IMG/VR virus record: IMGVR_UViG_3300036766_000374
Location: 1 to 33,626 of that record
Length of the DNA stretch: 33,626 nucleotides
Source: a virus
Strand: one strand, 5' to 3'
Notes under the pieces: model-generated
What the model saw: only the letters and a program-made list of their open reading frames with translations
Database searches by the model: none
Told to the model about the DNA's origin: nothing
In this document: positions 7,169 to 14,644 of the stretch, in pieces
Position numbering within the stretch: position 1 is the first letter of the stretch
How the letters are laid out: each line of letters opens with the position of its first letter
Position numbers and translations under genes: made by a program

Positions 7169-7387
7169 ATGAAAGGCCAACTTGGGAAGTTAATTGAGGA
7201 TGCTGAAAATAACAGCGTAGAGAGAGTAGGCAATATTTCAAAAATATTAAGCAAGCATTTTCCACAGATGAATAATAGTACTAACAATCAGTTAAGTGAA
7301 GTATTGCTCTCAGTACTCAATTTTGATCAAGGTCTTGCAAAACTTGAGAAGTCCTTAGGAGATATTAAAGCCTACTTAAAGGAGTAG
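7169..7387 (+). CDS. Small helical hypothetical protein
   Basis: A 72-residue protein with the site GGAGAT before ATG 7169. It is probably all helical (KLIEDAENN, LLSVLNFDQGLAKLEKSL) and may form a coiled coil. No family recognised. It lies two bases before the next start, so the genes at 6928, 7169, 7390 and 7676 form a run of small translationally linked genes. Confidence 0.65.
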   Translation: MKGQLGKLIEDAENNSVERVGNISKILSKHFPQMNNSTNNQLSEVLLSVLNFDQGLAKLEKSLGDIKAYLKE

Positions 7388-7389
7388 GG

Positions 7390-7710
7390 ATGAGTGAAGA
7401 CATTATCAATAAAATTGGCAAAGTTTTAGCTAAGTTGTATAGTGGTGAGTTTGATAAAGAAATATACCTGGAATTAACTGGATTAGTCAATACTCTTAAT
7501 ATTGAAAAATCTAAAGATCTCGAGGATGTTGTAAATCACATTAAGGGGATTCTACTGGGGATACGAAAATTTGGGTTTGAACAGGGTACCAATATAAAAG
7601 AGCAGCTTCAGCTGATCTGTAGGTATCTCATAAAGTATAGTTCCGTTACTTTATCTTTAAGGAGACAAAAGGAAGATGAGCAGATTTCTAAAACACATAC
7701 TGGAAAATGA
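7390..7710 (+). CDS. Small hypothetical protein
   Basis: A 106-residue protein; AAGGAG overlaps the previous stop and lies six bases before ATG 7390. It looks helical, with a basic C-terminus. Its last 35 bases overlap the start of the gene at 7676 in another frame. No domain recognised. Confidence 0.65.
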   Translation: MSEDIINKIGKVLAKLYSGEFDKEIYLELTGLVNTLNIEKSKDLEDVVNHIKGILLGIRKFGFEQGTNIKEQLQLICRYLIKYSSVTLSLRRQKEDEQISKTHTGK

Positions 7711-8218
7711 TGTTAGTGCTATCTTTGGTGAGGGTAACCAGAGTTGTAAGTGGGCTGCTATACAGAAAAATATTGCAAAGAAAAAGAAAAAGAAACTAAA
7801 GAAGAAGACTGAAGATAGTGTTGAGACTTTATCAGAGTCTGATATTTGTGAAAACTATAAGAATATGCTTTGTATTATTGGTTGCACAAGTAGTAACTTC
7901 CAAGTAAGTAAAAATGATACTTGTCCTTATCATGGTAAACCTGTTCGACAGAGGAACGGTAGTGTAATCAAAGGTAAAGATGTTTGCTCCTGTTATGTTG
8001 GTGGTATGACTCCTAAGAAAGAGTTTACTAATTCAGCTGGAGTGGGTAATGGTGGTATTAATACTGACACCTCTTCAGGTCTTTCTGATATAATGAGCAA
8101 TCAAGGAACCAGGATTACCAACATGGAAAGAATAAGGAAGTGTCCTGAGAAAGGTTGTGGGGCTGTAATAAAACCCTGGGAAACGAGATGTGGGAAGTGT
8201 AAGAGGATGATGGGTTAG
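7676..8218 (+). CDS. Cys-rich zinc-binding protein with leader and Lys tract
   Basis: A 180-residue protein with AAGGA just before ATG 7676. Three parts can be seen. Residues 1-18 (MSRFLKHILENDVSAIFG) match the leader pattern of the genes at 314 and 1939. Residues 31-44 are a lysine tract, suggesting nucleic-acid contact. Two cysteine clusters follow: C66, C70, C83, H86, C104 and C106, and a C-terminal zinc ribbon with C156, C161, C172 and C175. An internal, DNA-associated head protein would fit all three, but this is inference; a small transcription or packaging accessory factor is also possible. Confidence 0.7.
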   Translation: MSRFLKHILENDVSAIFGEGNQSCKWAAIQKNIAKKKKKKLKKKTEDSVETLSESDICENYKNMLCIIGCTSSNFQVSKNDTCPYHGKPVRQRNGSVIKGKDVCSCYVGGMTPKKEFTNSAGVGNGGINTDTSSGLSDIMSNQGTRITNMERIRKCPEKGCGAVIKPWETRCGKCKRMMG

Positions 8219-8379
8219 TGAATGCCCTCTTCAATAAGCTGAAGAAGTTTTTCCCTAAGCTCCCTGAAGATGTTCTTAGGAGAAGATTTAAAAAGGTATT
8301 GGCTGTATGTCTTTCTGATAAGCTGGATGGTGAATTACTTATTAAGAATATAATTGGTATGATGCGAGGTAATATTTAG
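8218..8379 (+). CDS. Small basic hypothetical protein, GTG start
   Basis: A 53-residue frame starting with GTG that shares its G with the TAG stop of the preceding gene (taGTG), a usual arrangement for coupled translation. The product (begins VNALFNKLKKFFPKLP, ends NIIGMMRGNI) is basic and helical. It fills the only gap between the genes at 7676 and 8382, and the next ATG follows three bases after its TAG. No family recognised. Confidence 0.6.
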   Translation: MNALFNKLKKFFPKLPEDVLRRRFKKVLAVCLSDKLDGELLIKNIIGMMRGNI

Positions 8380-8381
8380 CA

Positions 8382-8888
8382 ATGAATATTTTTGAAGTTC
8401 TTAATAATACAACCTTAGGTGGGTTCAAATTTGTTGAAGGTGAATATATTATAGTTTACAAGGAAAATGATAACTCACCTGATGTTGCTATTCTTTTTGA
8501 ACATTATCCTGAAATCGTTATATCTGAGGAGGAGTTTGTTGACAGATTTCTTTCCTCAGATGTATTTGAAGAGATAGAAGAGAAGGAGTTCTTACTTGCT
8601 CTTGAAATTGATTATGAGGAGATAGTTAATAGACCCACTGTTGAACAACTTCTTGATGGTGTTAACTGGAAGTTAGCTGTTACTGAAGCAATTAACAGAA
8701 TGCAATATAGAAAACTTATTTTAGCTCGCAAGAGAAGAGCAAGGAAAGTCTATAAGATTTCTGCAGCAAGAAGAATAACGTTAGGAAGAAACCTTATGAA
8801 GGCCAGAAAGAAATTTAGAAGTTCAATCTTTTCCAGAAGAAAAGCTAAATTAACTAAAAAATATCGACATAGACAGGGGTGGTATTAA
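8382..8888 (+). CDS. Hypothetical protein, acidic N-terminus and very basic C-terminus
   Basis: A 168-residue protein. Residues 1-95 are acidic (EEIEEKEF near residue 63). Residues 105-168 are crowded with Arg and Lys (ARKRRARK, RRKAKLTKKYRHR). This charge split is seen in some phage core or internal proteins that touch DNA or assemble by charge, but no family is recognised. It ends four bases before the SWIM-type gene. Confidence 0.7.
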   Translation: MNIFEVLNNTTLGGFKFVEGEYIIVYKENDNSPDVAILFEHYPEIVISEEEFVDRFLSSDVFEEIEEKEFLLALEIDYEEIVNRPTVEQLLDGVNWKLAVTEAINRMQYRKLILARKRRARKVYKISAARRITLGRNLMKARKKFRSSIFSRRKAKLTKKYRHRQGWY

Positions 8889-8892
8889 TATT

Positions 8893-9333
8893 ATGGCCAT
8901 AAAATTACGACAGTTAATCGAGAACACTCGTAGAGTATTTCCAAATACTTACAGGGATGCTGATATTTTGGCTAATAAGGTAAGACTCTCTAGGGCTGAT
9001 TATTTTGTTGGTACTAAAACTATGTTTTATAGTGGTGCTGTAATAAGTTCTGAAGGAGTTGGTGCATACACTATTCAGATAAGATTTAGTCCTGTCGAAG
9101 ATCAGAACATGGTTGAGTCTGGAGCAGTTAATGCCAGAGTAAGATGTTCCTGTCCTGCATTTCAATTTTATATCCAATATCCACTGCATTCAAATCAATG
9201 CTTAGAAGGCAATCCTGGTCGATATGCAAGTGTCCCAGCTAAGATAAAAAACCCAAGTAATATACCAGGGTTGTGCAAGCATTTATTAGGTGCAATGCTC
9301 CTATTACATAGGGGTGGCCGGTTGCATGTTTAA
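8893..9333 (+). CDS. SWIM-type zinc-finger protein
   Basis: A 146-residue protein with the SWIM signature CxCx(n)CxH: C85 and C87 in RCSCPAF, then C128 and H130 in GLCKHLLGAM; C103 lies between. SWIM fingers bind zinc and mediate DNA or protein contacts, and similar small proteins are found among phage head/neck genes. The N-terminal half looks like a compact alpha/beta region. The stop overlaps the next start (TAATG). Role in the particle is inferred from position only. Confidence 0.75.
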   Translation: MAIKLRQLIENTRRVFPNTYRDADILANKVRLSRADYFVGTKTMFYSGAVISSEGVGAYTIQIRFSPVEDQNMVESGAVNARVRCSCPAFQFYIQYPLHSNQCLEGNPGRYASVPAKIKNPSNIPGLCKHLLGAMLLLHRGGRLHV

Positions 9334-9806
9334 TGATTGATATCTATAGAGTTCTTAAAGATATTAGTGTTATCCACTATAATATATTAATTCTTAATCA
9401 TGGTATTGATATGTTATTGAAACGAGAAGTTGATAAGGATAACTTTTACATGGATAACCAAATTTTTGCTGAGCCTATCGCGATAAAAGGTCTTATAGTT
9501 TGGGAAGACAAATTTCTTGATATTACAACTGCTGGTGAAATAATGCAAACTTATACACCAGCTATCACTATTATTATTGGTACTTCCTACATTGTTCCAA
9601 AAACTGGTGATTTTGTGGAGATATCTTTCCATGTAGCTGCGGGTGAAGATAAGTTGATTTATCAATATGGTGTTAACAGTCCTCAGATAAAGAGATGGGG
9701 CGATGGTCAGTTCATTACTAAATTTACTGCAACTCCTACTACAAGTAGAAGTACTGGTAAGCTTATTAGAGGAGCTAATCTACTACCTATCACTGTCTGT
9801 GAATAA
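9333..9806 (+). CDS. Hypothetical protein, probable neck or tail-completion protein
   Basis: A 157-residue protein starting within the previous stop. The first 35 residues look helical, then mostly beta strands (KGLIVWEDKFLDI, TIIIGTSYIV, GDFVEISFHVAAG). Size, fold type and place a short distance before the sheath gene fit a head-completion or connector protein. No family signature is certain. Confidence 0.65.
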   Translation: MIDIYRVLKDISVIHYNILILNHGIDMLLKREVDKDNFYMDNQIFAEPIAIKGLIVWEDKFLDITTAGEIMQTYTPAITIIIGTSYIVPKTGDFVEISFHVAAGEDKLIYQYGVNSPQIKRWGDGQFITKFTATPTTSRSTGKLIRGANLLPITVCE

Positions 9807-9807
9807 T

Positions 9808-10170
9808 ATGAAAGATGAGATTACAATAAGTGGTAAAAAAAGTTGGAATAAATCCAAGTTTGAGGCATTACTTAAAAAGAAAATTGCAGAGGGTATTAAA
9901 AAAATTGAAAGAAAGATGGAAACATCTATAATTGAGAAAAATCTTGATTTTCTTAAGGATAAATATATTGCTCCTATGGTAGAGGAAGTTGTTAAAAAGT
10001 TCCCCCACTCCAAACAGATATTTGAGGATCTTAGTATTGAAAAGAATGGTAAAGCCAGTATCGTTATAAAGCCAGTAAATGTAGCAGAAGCTAAAAGAAG
10101 AGAATTCGGTAGCATCACTAAGAAACCAATTCCTGTATTTAAATCGATAAGGAGCAAGTTCGAAAAATAA
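9808..10170 (+). CDS. Lys-rich hypothetical protein of the neck region
   Basis: ATG 9808, just after the stop of the previous gene, gives 120 residues; the open frame runs further upstream, but only inside that gene. The protein is very lysine-rich, with a long predicted helix (about residues 10-65) and a C-terminal part with strands (KASIVIKPVNV). No family recognised. Its position suggests a tail-completion role. Confidence 0.65.
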   Translation: MKDEITISGKKSWNKSKFEALLKKKIAEGIKKIERKMETSIIEKNLDFLKDKYIAPMVEEVVKKFPHSKQIFEDLSIEKNGKASIVIKPVNVAEAKRREFGSITKKPIPVFKSIRSKFEK

Positions 10171-10171
10171 C

Positions 10172-10837
10172 ATGTCAGAACATCTACTACTAAGTGAAAC
10201 TGATTTTATTAAGGGTTATGATCAGGCAGTTACTAAATATGCCCAGGAGTTATTTACTGATTGTGAAGTAATATTTGTTCCGCAGACTCGTACAATTCAG
10301 TTTGCGTTTACTAAGGCTCTGCAGAGTGTTAATCCTAGTGTAGAGAAAACTGATTATGTGTTTGTGCAAAGGCTAAATTACATGGAATTTGATGCTTCGA
10401 GAAGAATACGTGGGGTTGGAAAATATAGTTACAGAACGTGGTGTTATCCTAACCAGGATACTATGGATGAAGTTATTTCGACTGAACCATATCTCCCTGT
10501 AAATATAATGTATCAGATAGACGTATTTATAGAAAATGGTAATATGAGTAAAATTAATAATTACATGTATCGTTCGTATATTTCAAAACCTTCTGGTGAT
10601 TATGTGTACCTCACAATTTTATTTGAAGATACTCTTCATCCTGGTCTTAGTCGTGTAGCCTTTAAATTTGATGGAATTACTCAAGGTGAAGTTTATGAAA
10701 CTGACCCGGAGGCCTTTCGTACTAAGATTAGATATACTGAATCGTTAACTGCACAGGCGTGGTTACCAAGAAAATCAGTTAAGAATCCAACCTTCAAGCA
10801 ATTTGTTGAGCTTGATGATGTAACAACTTTAAAATAG
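10172..10837 (+). CDS. Probable tail terminator/sheath-stabiliser-like protein
   Basis: A 221-residue protein directly upstream of the sheath gene. The segment LPVNIMYQIDVFIENG (about residues 108-123) matches the style of phage tail-completion proteins, where a strand reading P-x-x-I-x-Y-Q-(I/L)-D follows a variable loop. The place (last gene before sheath and tube) also fits a T4 gp15- or terminator-like role. This is based on layout and a weak motif. Confidence 0.5.
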   Translation: MSEHLLLSETDFIKGYDQAVTKYAQELFTDCEVIFVPQTRTIQFAFTKALQSVNPSVEKTDYVFVQRLNYMEFDASRRIRGVGKYSYRTWCYPNQDTMDEVISTEPYLPVNIMYQIDVFIENGNMSKINNYMYRSYISKPSGDYVYLTILFEDTLHPGLSRVAFKFDGITQGEVYETDPEAFRTKIRYTESLTAQAWLPRKSVKNPTFKQFVELDDVTTLK

Positions 10838-10849
10838 AAGGAGGATGTT

Positions 10850-12337
10850 ATGCCATCCCCAAAGATAATAGTAAGAGAGTTTGACTTTAGTCAATACCTT
10901 CAACCACTGGTGGACTTTTCTATTGGTGTTGTTGGTGTTGCTTCTAGAGGGCCAATCAATAAGAAAACCTTGATAACATCAATTGATCAGTTAATTCAAT
11001 TCTTTGGTCCTCCAAGTGTTCCTGATCAGTATCCCGCAATACTTGGTCTTTACCAGTACTTAAAACTAGGAAGGCTTGTGTGGTTTGTGCGTGTTGCTGG
11101 CATTACAGCTGCAACTGCAACTGTTTCTGTACCTGCTTCCGATTCATCTGTTTCAATGACAATTTCTGGTATTGAAGTTGGTACATACTTTAATCAGTAT
11201 AGAGTTGATATTACTGATGCTGGTTCAGGCAAGTATAATTTGTATATTATTAATACAACTACCCATAAGATAATGGAATCTTGGAAGGGTGTTGATAATA
11301 CCATTGTGGTAAGTACTATTAATAACAACAGCAAGTACATTTCTATTGAGCTTGGTACAGCAATCCCTGTATTTGGTTCTTATAGATTATCTGGTGGTAA
11401 TGACGGGTTAACTAACCCAGATTACATTGGTGAAACTCTTGATGGTGTGAGAACTGGTCTCCAGATTTTTAGACCTGCAGAAGAAACTGACATATGGGCA
11501 CTTTGTGTTCCTGGTAACATAGCTGAGGAAGTTCAAACTGAGCTTATTGACATTGTTTCAACTAGAAAAGATTGTGTAACTTTCCTTGATACCCCCTATG
11601 GTATTGGTGTTCAGAATGCTGTCGACTTCGCTAATGGTGAAGGTGATTATGTTGGTAGAGTAATTCTCCAGTCCTCTTATGCAACTGCTGAGTTTGGTTG
11701 GTCACGTGTTTATAATCCCTACACTGATAAAAGCGAATATATTCCTCCTTGTATTGGTAGATTATATGCTGCTACTATGACTGTGCAAGATTACCAGATT
11801 TGGTTTGCTATGGCAGGTGCTCGCCGTGGTAGGCTTGATTGGTCAATGGGTGTTGAATACAATGCTGATGAGGGTGAAAGAGATTACATGTATGCAGTTG
11901 GTTCAAACGCTATTAATCCAACTATTGACTATCCTGGTTATGGTACAATGATATTTGGTCAGAAGACTCTTGCAAGAAGTGTCTCTCATCTTGATGAGTT
12001 GAACGTTAGATTTCTTCTTATCTATATAAGAAGGGGTATGAAGAAACTTGCTATTCCGTTATTGATGGAGCCTAATGATGAATTCCTTTGGAATGAATTT
12101 CTCTATATTGTTAGGCCATTCCTTGTGAATGTTCAGAATCGTCAGGGATTAAATGACTTCTTGGCAGTTTGTGATAAATCAACTAATCCTGATCAAAATA
12201 CAACTATGTATGCTAAACTTCTCCTTAAACCTACTTCTGCAGCTGAAGTTATTGTTATTGATATGAATATTCTTAGAAATGATGCGAATTTCAATGAGTA
12301 TGTTGGTACTGGTGCTGAGATAGAGCAATTTAGCTAA
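10850..12337 (+). CDS. Contractile tail sheath protein
   Basis: A 495-residue protein behind a strong GGAGGAT site, as expected for an abundant virion protein. The N-terminus has the sheath pattern: a phage-sheath-like strand, GVVGVASRGPINKKTLITS and FFGPP. The C-terminus (YIRRGMKKLAIPLLMEPN through PFLVNVQNRQGLNDF) matches the conserved sheath core where subunits swap strands. The middle (about residues 90-210) is a more variable beta-rich insert. It polymerises around the tail tube and contracts on infection. The tube gene follows after a hairpin. Confidence 0.92.
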   Translation: MPSPKIIVREFDFSQYLQPLVDFSIGVVGVASRGPINKKTLITSIDQLIQFFGPPSVPDQYPAILGLYQYLKLGRLVWFVRVAGITAATATVSVPASDSSVSMTISGIEVGTYFNQYRVDITDAGSGKYNLYIINTTTHKIMESWKGVDNTIVVSTINNNSKYISIELGTAIPVFGSYRLSGGNDGLTNPDYIGETLDGVRTGLQIFRPAEETDIWALCVPGNIAEEVQTELIDIVSTRKDCVTFLDTPYGIGVQNAVDFANGEGDYVGRVILQSSYATAEFGWSRVYNPYTDKSEYIPPCIGRLYAATMTVQDYQIWFAMAGARRGRLDWSMGVEYNADEGERDYMYAVGSNAINPTIDYPGYGTMIFGQKTLARSVSHLDELNVRFLLIYIRRGMKKLAIPLLMEPNDEFLWNEFLYIVRPFLVNVQNRQGLNDFLAVCDKSTNPDQNTTMYAKLLLKPTSAAEVIVIDMNILRNDANFNEYVGTGAEIEQFS

Positions 12338-12353
12338 CAAATATAATAATAAT

Positions 12354-12382
12354 ACTCTGCTGGCTAATGTCACCAGCAGAGT
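12354..12382 (+). promoter_or_regulatory. Strong hairpin between sheath and tube genes
   Basis: ACTCTGCTGG (12354-12363) pairs perfectly with CCAGCAGAGT (12373-12382) around a nine-base loop. The tube gene's ribosome site (CGGAGGG) begins at the next base. There is no T run, so a terminator is unlikely. It may be an RNA-processing or stability element that separates sheath and tube messages. Confidence 0.6.
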
Positions 12383-12393
12383 CGGAGGGCGTT

Positions 12394-12906
12394 ATGGCAA
12401 ATAGCAAATGGCTTACAAGTAGATCAATGATTAACTGGGAAGTTAATAGGCAGAACATGGGGTACATGGGTATTACTGGTATAAGTGCTGATGAAAATTT
12501 CTCCCACTCTGTCCAAAGTTTTTCTTTACCCAACATAACTAATGATATCATTGAAATTCCTTATGGTAATGACAAAGTACATATCTCTGGTAGAGTTACG
12601 TTTGAACCACTCGCTATAGTAATGATTGATTTTATTGATCACCCTACTGCTAGAATATTGAAAGATTGGAAAGATAAAGTTTATGGATTTAAGAATGCAA
12701 GTCTTGGTAGACCTAATGATTACAAATGTGCTGGTTATTTAGTTCAAGTTGACCCTAAAACTGGCGAAGATCTTAGAAAATGGGATTTTTTTGGTGCATG
12801 GCCTTCAGCTCTTCAATTTGGTAACATAGATCAGACTGGTGGTGAAAAAATAACTATATCTCTAACTCTTTCTGTTGACTTTATAGAACCAGTTTTTTTT
12901 AAATAA
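12394..12906 (+). CDS. Tail tube protein
   Basis: ATG 12394 is chosen for the GGAGGG site (12384-12389), giving 170 residues; nine upstream codons overlap the hairpin. Size, position right after the sheath, and the beta-rich pattern with a helix (DHPTARILKDWKDKVYG, about residues 83-99) and a last strand ITISLTLSVDFIEPVF fit phage tube proteins of the T4 gp19/XkdM type. Hexameric rings of it form the inner tube through which DNA passes. Confidence 0.85.
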   Translation: MANSKWLTSRSMINWEVNRQNMGYMGITGISADENFSHSVQSFSLPNITNDIIEIPYGNDKVHISGRVTFEPLAIVMIDFIDHPTARILKDWKDKVYGFKNASLGRPNDYKCAGYLVQVDPKTGEDLRKWDFFGAWPSALQFGNIDQTGGEKITISLTLSVDFIEPVFFK

Positions 12907-13011
12907 AACTAGAATAAAATAGTTATGAATATTATACTATGCATTAAAATACTGTGAATTCCTGTGGAATTAACACCTTTAGAGAGAATGAAAGAATGTA
13001 AGAAATAAACA

Positions 13012-13032
13012 TTAGCTTATTTTATAAGCTAA
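13012..13032 (+). terminator. A-T-rich hairpin in the gap after the tube gene
   Basis: TTAGCTTA (13012-13019) and TAAGCTAA (13025-13032) pair perfectly; AATAAGTTTTG follows. This lies in the 156-base gap between the tube gene and the gene at 13063, where a partial stop of transcription would separate abundant shaft proteins from later tail genes. The T run is short. The rest of the gap shows nothing clear. Confidence 0.35.
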
Positions 13033-13062
13033 ATAAGTTTTGTAAGATGGAGTTAAACTAAC

Positions 13063-13476
13063 ATGGACAAGAAACGTGAGGTGGTGTATCATTTGTTTGT
13101 AGGAACTCCTTTAACAAAAGATGGTAGAAAAATTCAATCTCTCCTCTATTATATTTTTGATGTTGGTCGCCTAGGATTTGGATCTGATATGAAAGAAGAG
13201 AGTTTTGTTAAGTGTTTCAAAAATGAAGTATCCCATATTATGAGGGACCTCATTTCGAAATATGTTAATACTGACGTTATTGAAGGAACTGATCAAGATA
13301 TTGACAATGTAGCTCTTATGTTAATGATTAAGGAAGCTCTAATAAAAAGAATTCACGAGTTAGTCACATATATTTTTACTGAAGAAGAAAAGAGAATGTA
13401 TATATTGAAACGTATTGAAGAGTATACAAATAGTTTGGTTTCTCTTGTGAGAAACAACGAAATTGTAGTTAAATAG
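13063..13476 (+). CDS. Hypothetical protein between tail tube and chaperone
   Basis: A 137-residue, mostly helical protein (long helices around residues 40-60 and 85-130). Its site between the tube gene and the gp26-like gene is where tail phages often place assembly factors, but no motif links it to a family. Its TAG stop lies inside a hairpin arm. Confidence 0.65.
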   Translation: MDKKREVVYHLFVGTPLTKDGRKIQSLLYYIFDVGRLGFGSDMKEESFVKCFKNEVSHIMRDLISKYVNTDVIEGTDQDIDNVALMLMIKEALIKRIHELVTYIFTEEEKRMYILKRIEEYTNSLVSLVRNNEIVVK

Positions 13477-13494
13477 TAGATAAAAGTCTACTAT
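13473..13494 (+). promoter_or_regulatory. Hairpin over the stop, before the chaperone ribosome site
   Basis: ATAGTAGA (13473-13480) pairs with TCTACTAT (13487-13494) around TAAAAG. The GAGGAG site of the next gene begins six bases after it. It resembles the sheath-tube hairpin in placement, though it is weaker. Confidence 0.45.
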
Positions 13495-13512
13495 TAGTGA
13501 GGAGAGAAAGCA

Positions 13513-14430
13513 ATGGATTCGAAGAAGATAGAAGGAACTGTTGAGAAGGTGGGTGGTCATAGGGGAAGAGGTGCTTCTGATACCTCTACAACCCCTCCAA
13601 CTGAAATCGAACTTACTCCAGCTGAGATAGTGGATAGTATCGAGGGTCTAGGTAATAGTCTCAAAACGTCTTTAAAAAGTGAGTTTATAATAGAAGTTAA
13701 ATTACCGACTCTAGGAAAGGCACATACTTTTGGGGACACTATAAATCTCCGGCCAATGAAGACTACAGAAGAGAAGTATTTCTCAACTATGGCTGGTAAA
13801 GCCAATGCACATAAGATTATATCCCAGCTTATAAAATCATGTTCTGATATCCCCATTGATCCAATAGATCTAATTATAGATGATAGATTATATATACTAT
13901 TTAAATTACGTTCTATAACTTATGGTAACATCTACAATATTGATATTGCTTGTAGTGCATGTGAGACAAAGTACACCTATAATTACAATATTGACTCATC
14001 TGAAATTAGATATCTAACAGGTGATCTTAATTTTGAGGCAAATCTCCCAGTAAGTGGTGATAAACTCCTTTTAAGAAGAATTACTGGTAGGGATGAGCTT
14101 GCTGTAATGAACTATGAAAAACAAGTTGGGAAAACAAAAAGAGAGATCAAAAGAGGTCCTGACAGTAATGATACTATTGAAGGTGATGATAGCTATATTT
14201 ACAGACTTGCACTTCAAATTTATAGTGTAAATGGTATAGAGATAAAGGGCAAGGAAAGATTGTCCTATGTCGAAAACTTGTATGGGAAAGATTCTCTTAT
14301 GATAAGACAATCTATTGACGATAACTCTCTTGGATTAGAATTAAGATTTATTGCAGAATGCCCAAATTGTGGTGCTGACAATGAAACTCTTATGCCTATG
14401 ACTCCTGAGTTTTTTCGTCCACGGGTATGA
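13513..14430 (+). CDS. gp26-like baseplate hub/tail assembly chaperone
   Basis: A 305-residue protein behind GAGGAG. After a disordered start (residues 1-35), residues 55-300 resemble the T4 gp26-type family. YGNIYNIDIACSACETKY (138-155) has the usual YGN-x-Y strand and a CxxC pair (C147, C150); a second pair, C283/C286 (AECPNCGAD), probably completes a zinc site. These proteins help build the baseplate hub and initiate the tail. The gene stands directly before the tape measure, and its end overlaps another frame that looks like the usual C-terminal partner (gp51-like), reached by a likely +1 slip at TTT TTT C near codon 301. Confidence 0.7.
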   Translation: MDSKKIEGTVEKVGGHRGRGASDTSTTPPTEIELTPAEIVDSIEGLGNSLKTSLKSEFIIEVKLPTLGKAHTFGDTINLRPMKTTEEKYFSTMAGKANAHKIISQLIKSCSDIPIDPIDLIIDDRLYILFKLRSITYGNIYNIDIACSACETKYTYNYNIDSSEIRYLTGDLNFEANLPVSGDKLLLRRITGRDELAVMNYEKQVGKTKREIKRGPDSNDTIEGDDSYIYRLALQIYSVNGIEIKGKERLSYVENLYGKDSLMIRQSIDDNSLGLELRFIAECPNCGADNETLMPMTPEFFRPRV

Positions 14431-14644
14431 GTCTTACCTCGAAGATGTTGTTGACGGAATTCTCCTATCTCCCGGACAAGTTGAAGACCTTGATAAAAAG
14501 ATTTTTCAACTTGTTTATTATGGGAGATTTTCATTTTCAGACATCCTGGCTATGTACCCTTTAGAAAGAGAATATTACTATAAAATGTTAAGTGACGCAA
14601 AAAGGGAAGAGGAGATGGAAGTTAAGAGGGCTAATAAGAAATAA
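14402..14644 (+). CDS. gp51-like frame extension of the chaperone, probably by +1 frameshift
   Basis: This frame is open from 14402 to the TAA at 14642-14644, which overlaps the tape-measure ATG. It has no ATG until 14552. Read from 14417 it gives 75 residues, including KIFQLVYYGRFSFSDIL and YPLEREYYYKML, then a charged tail. This is the pattern of small baseplate hub assembly proteins of the T4 gp51 type, where a helix is followed by P-x-x-(E/R)-x-x-Y-Y. Joined after Phe301 of the upstream gene it gives a 376-residue fusion. The absence of a start, the fit of the join and the place before the tape measure favour programmed frameshifting, as in many tail chaperones. Confidence 0.65.
   Translation, partial: LLSFFVHGYESYLEDVVDGILLSPGQVEDLDKKIFQLVYYGRFSFSDILAMYPLEREYYYKMLSDAKREEEMEVKRANKK
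14407..14430 (+). other. Candidate +1 frameshift site
   Basis: The 0-frame reads GAG TTT TTT CGT and stops at TGA 14428. Shifting +1 at the second TTT re-pairs tRNA-Phe on TTC, its preferred codon, and continues as GTC CAC GGG TAT GAG. The six-T run followed by C is a plausible slippery site; a -2 slip would give the same frame. Confidence 0.5.

Noticed and set aside
9783-10173. Minus-strand frames opposite the Lys-rich gene at 9808
   Set aside because: Lys codons on + read as Phe/Leu on -, which gives membrane-like shadows; no ribosome site or context.
14427-14564. ATG at 14427 overlapping the chaperone stop, opening a 45-codon frame
   Set aside because: It has the usual ATGA overlap, but it ends early, its product looks unlike a protein, and the third frame over the same bases is longer, fits codon use and resembles gp51.
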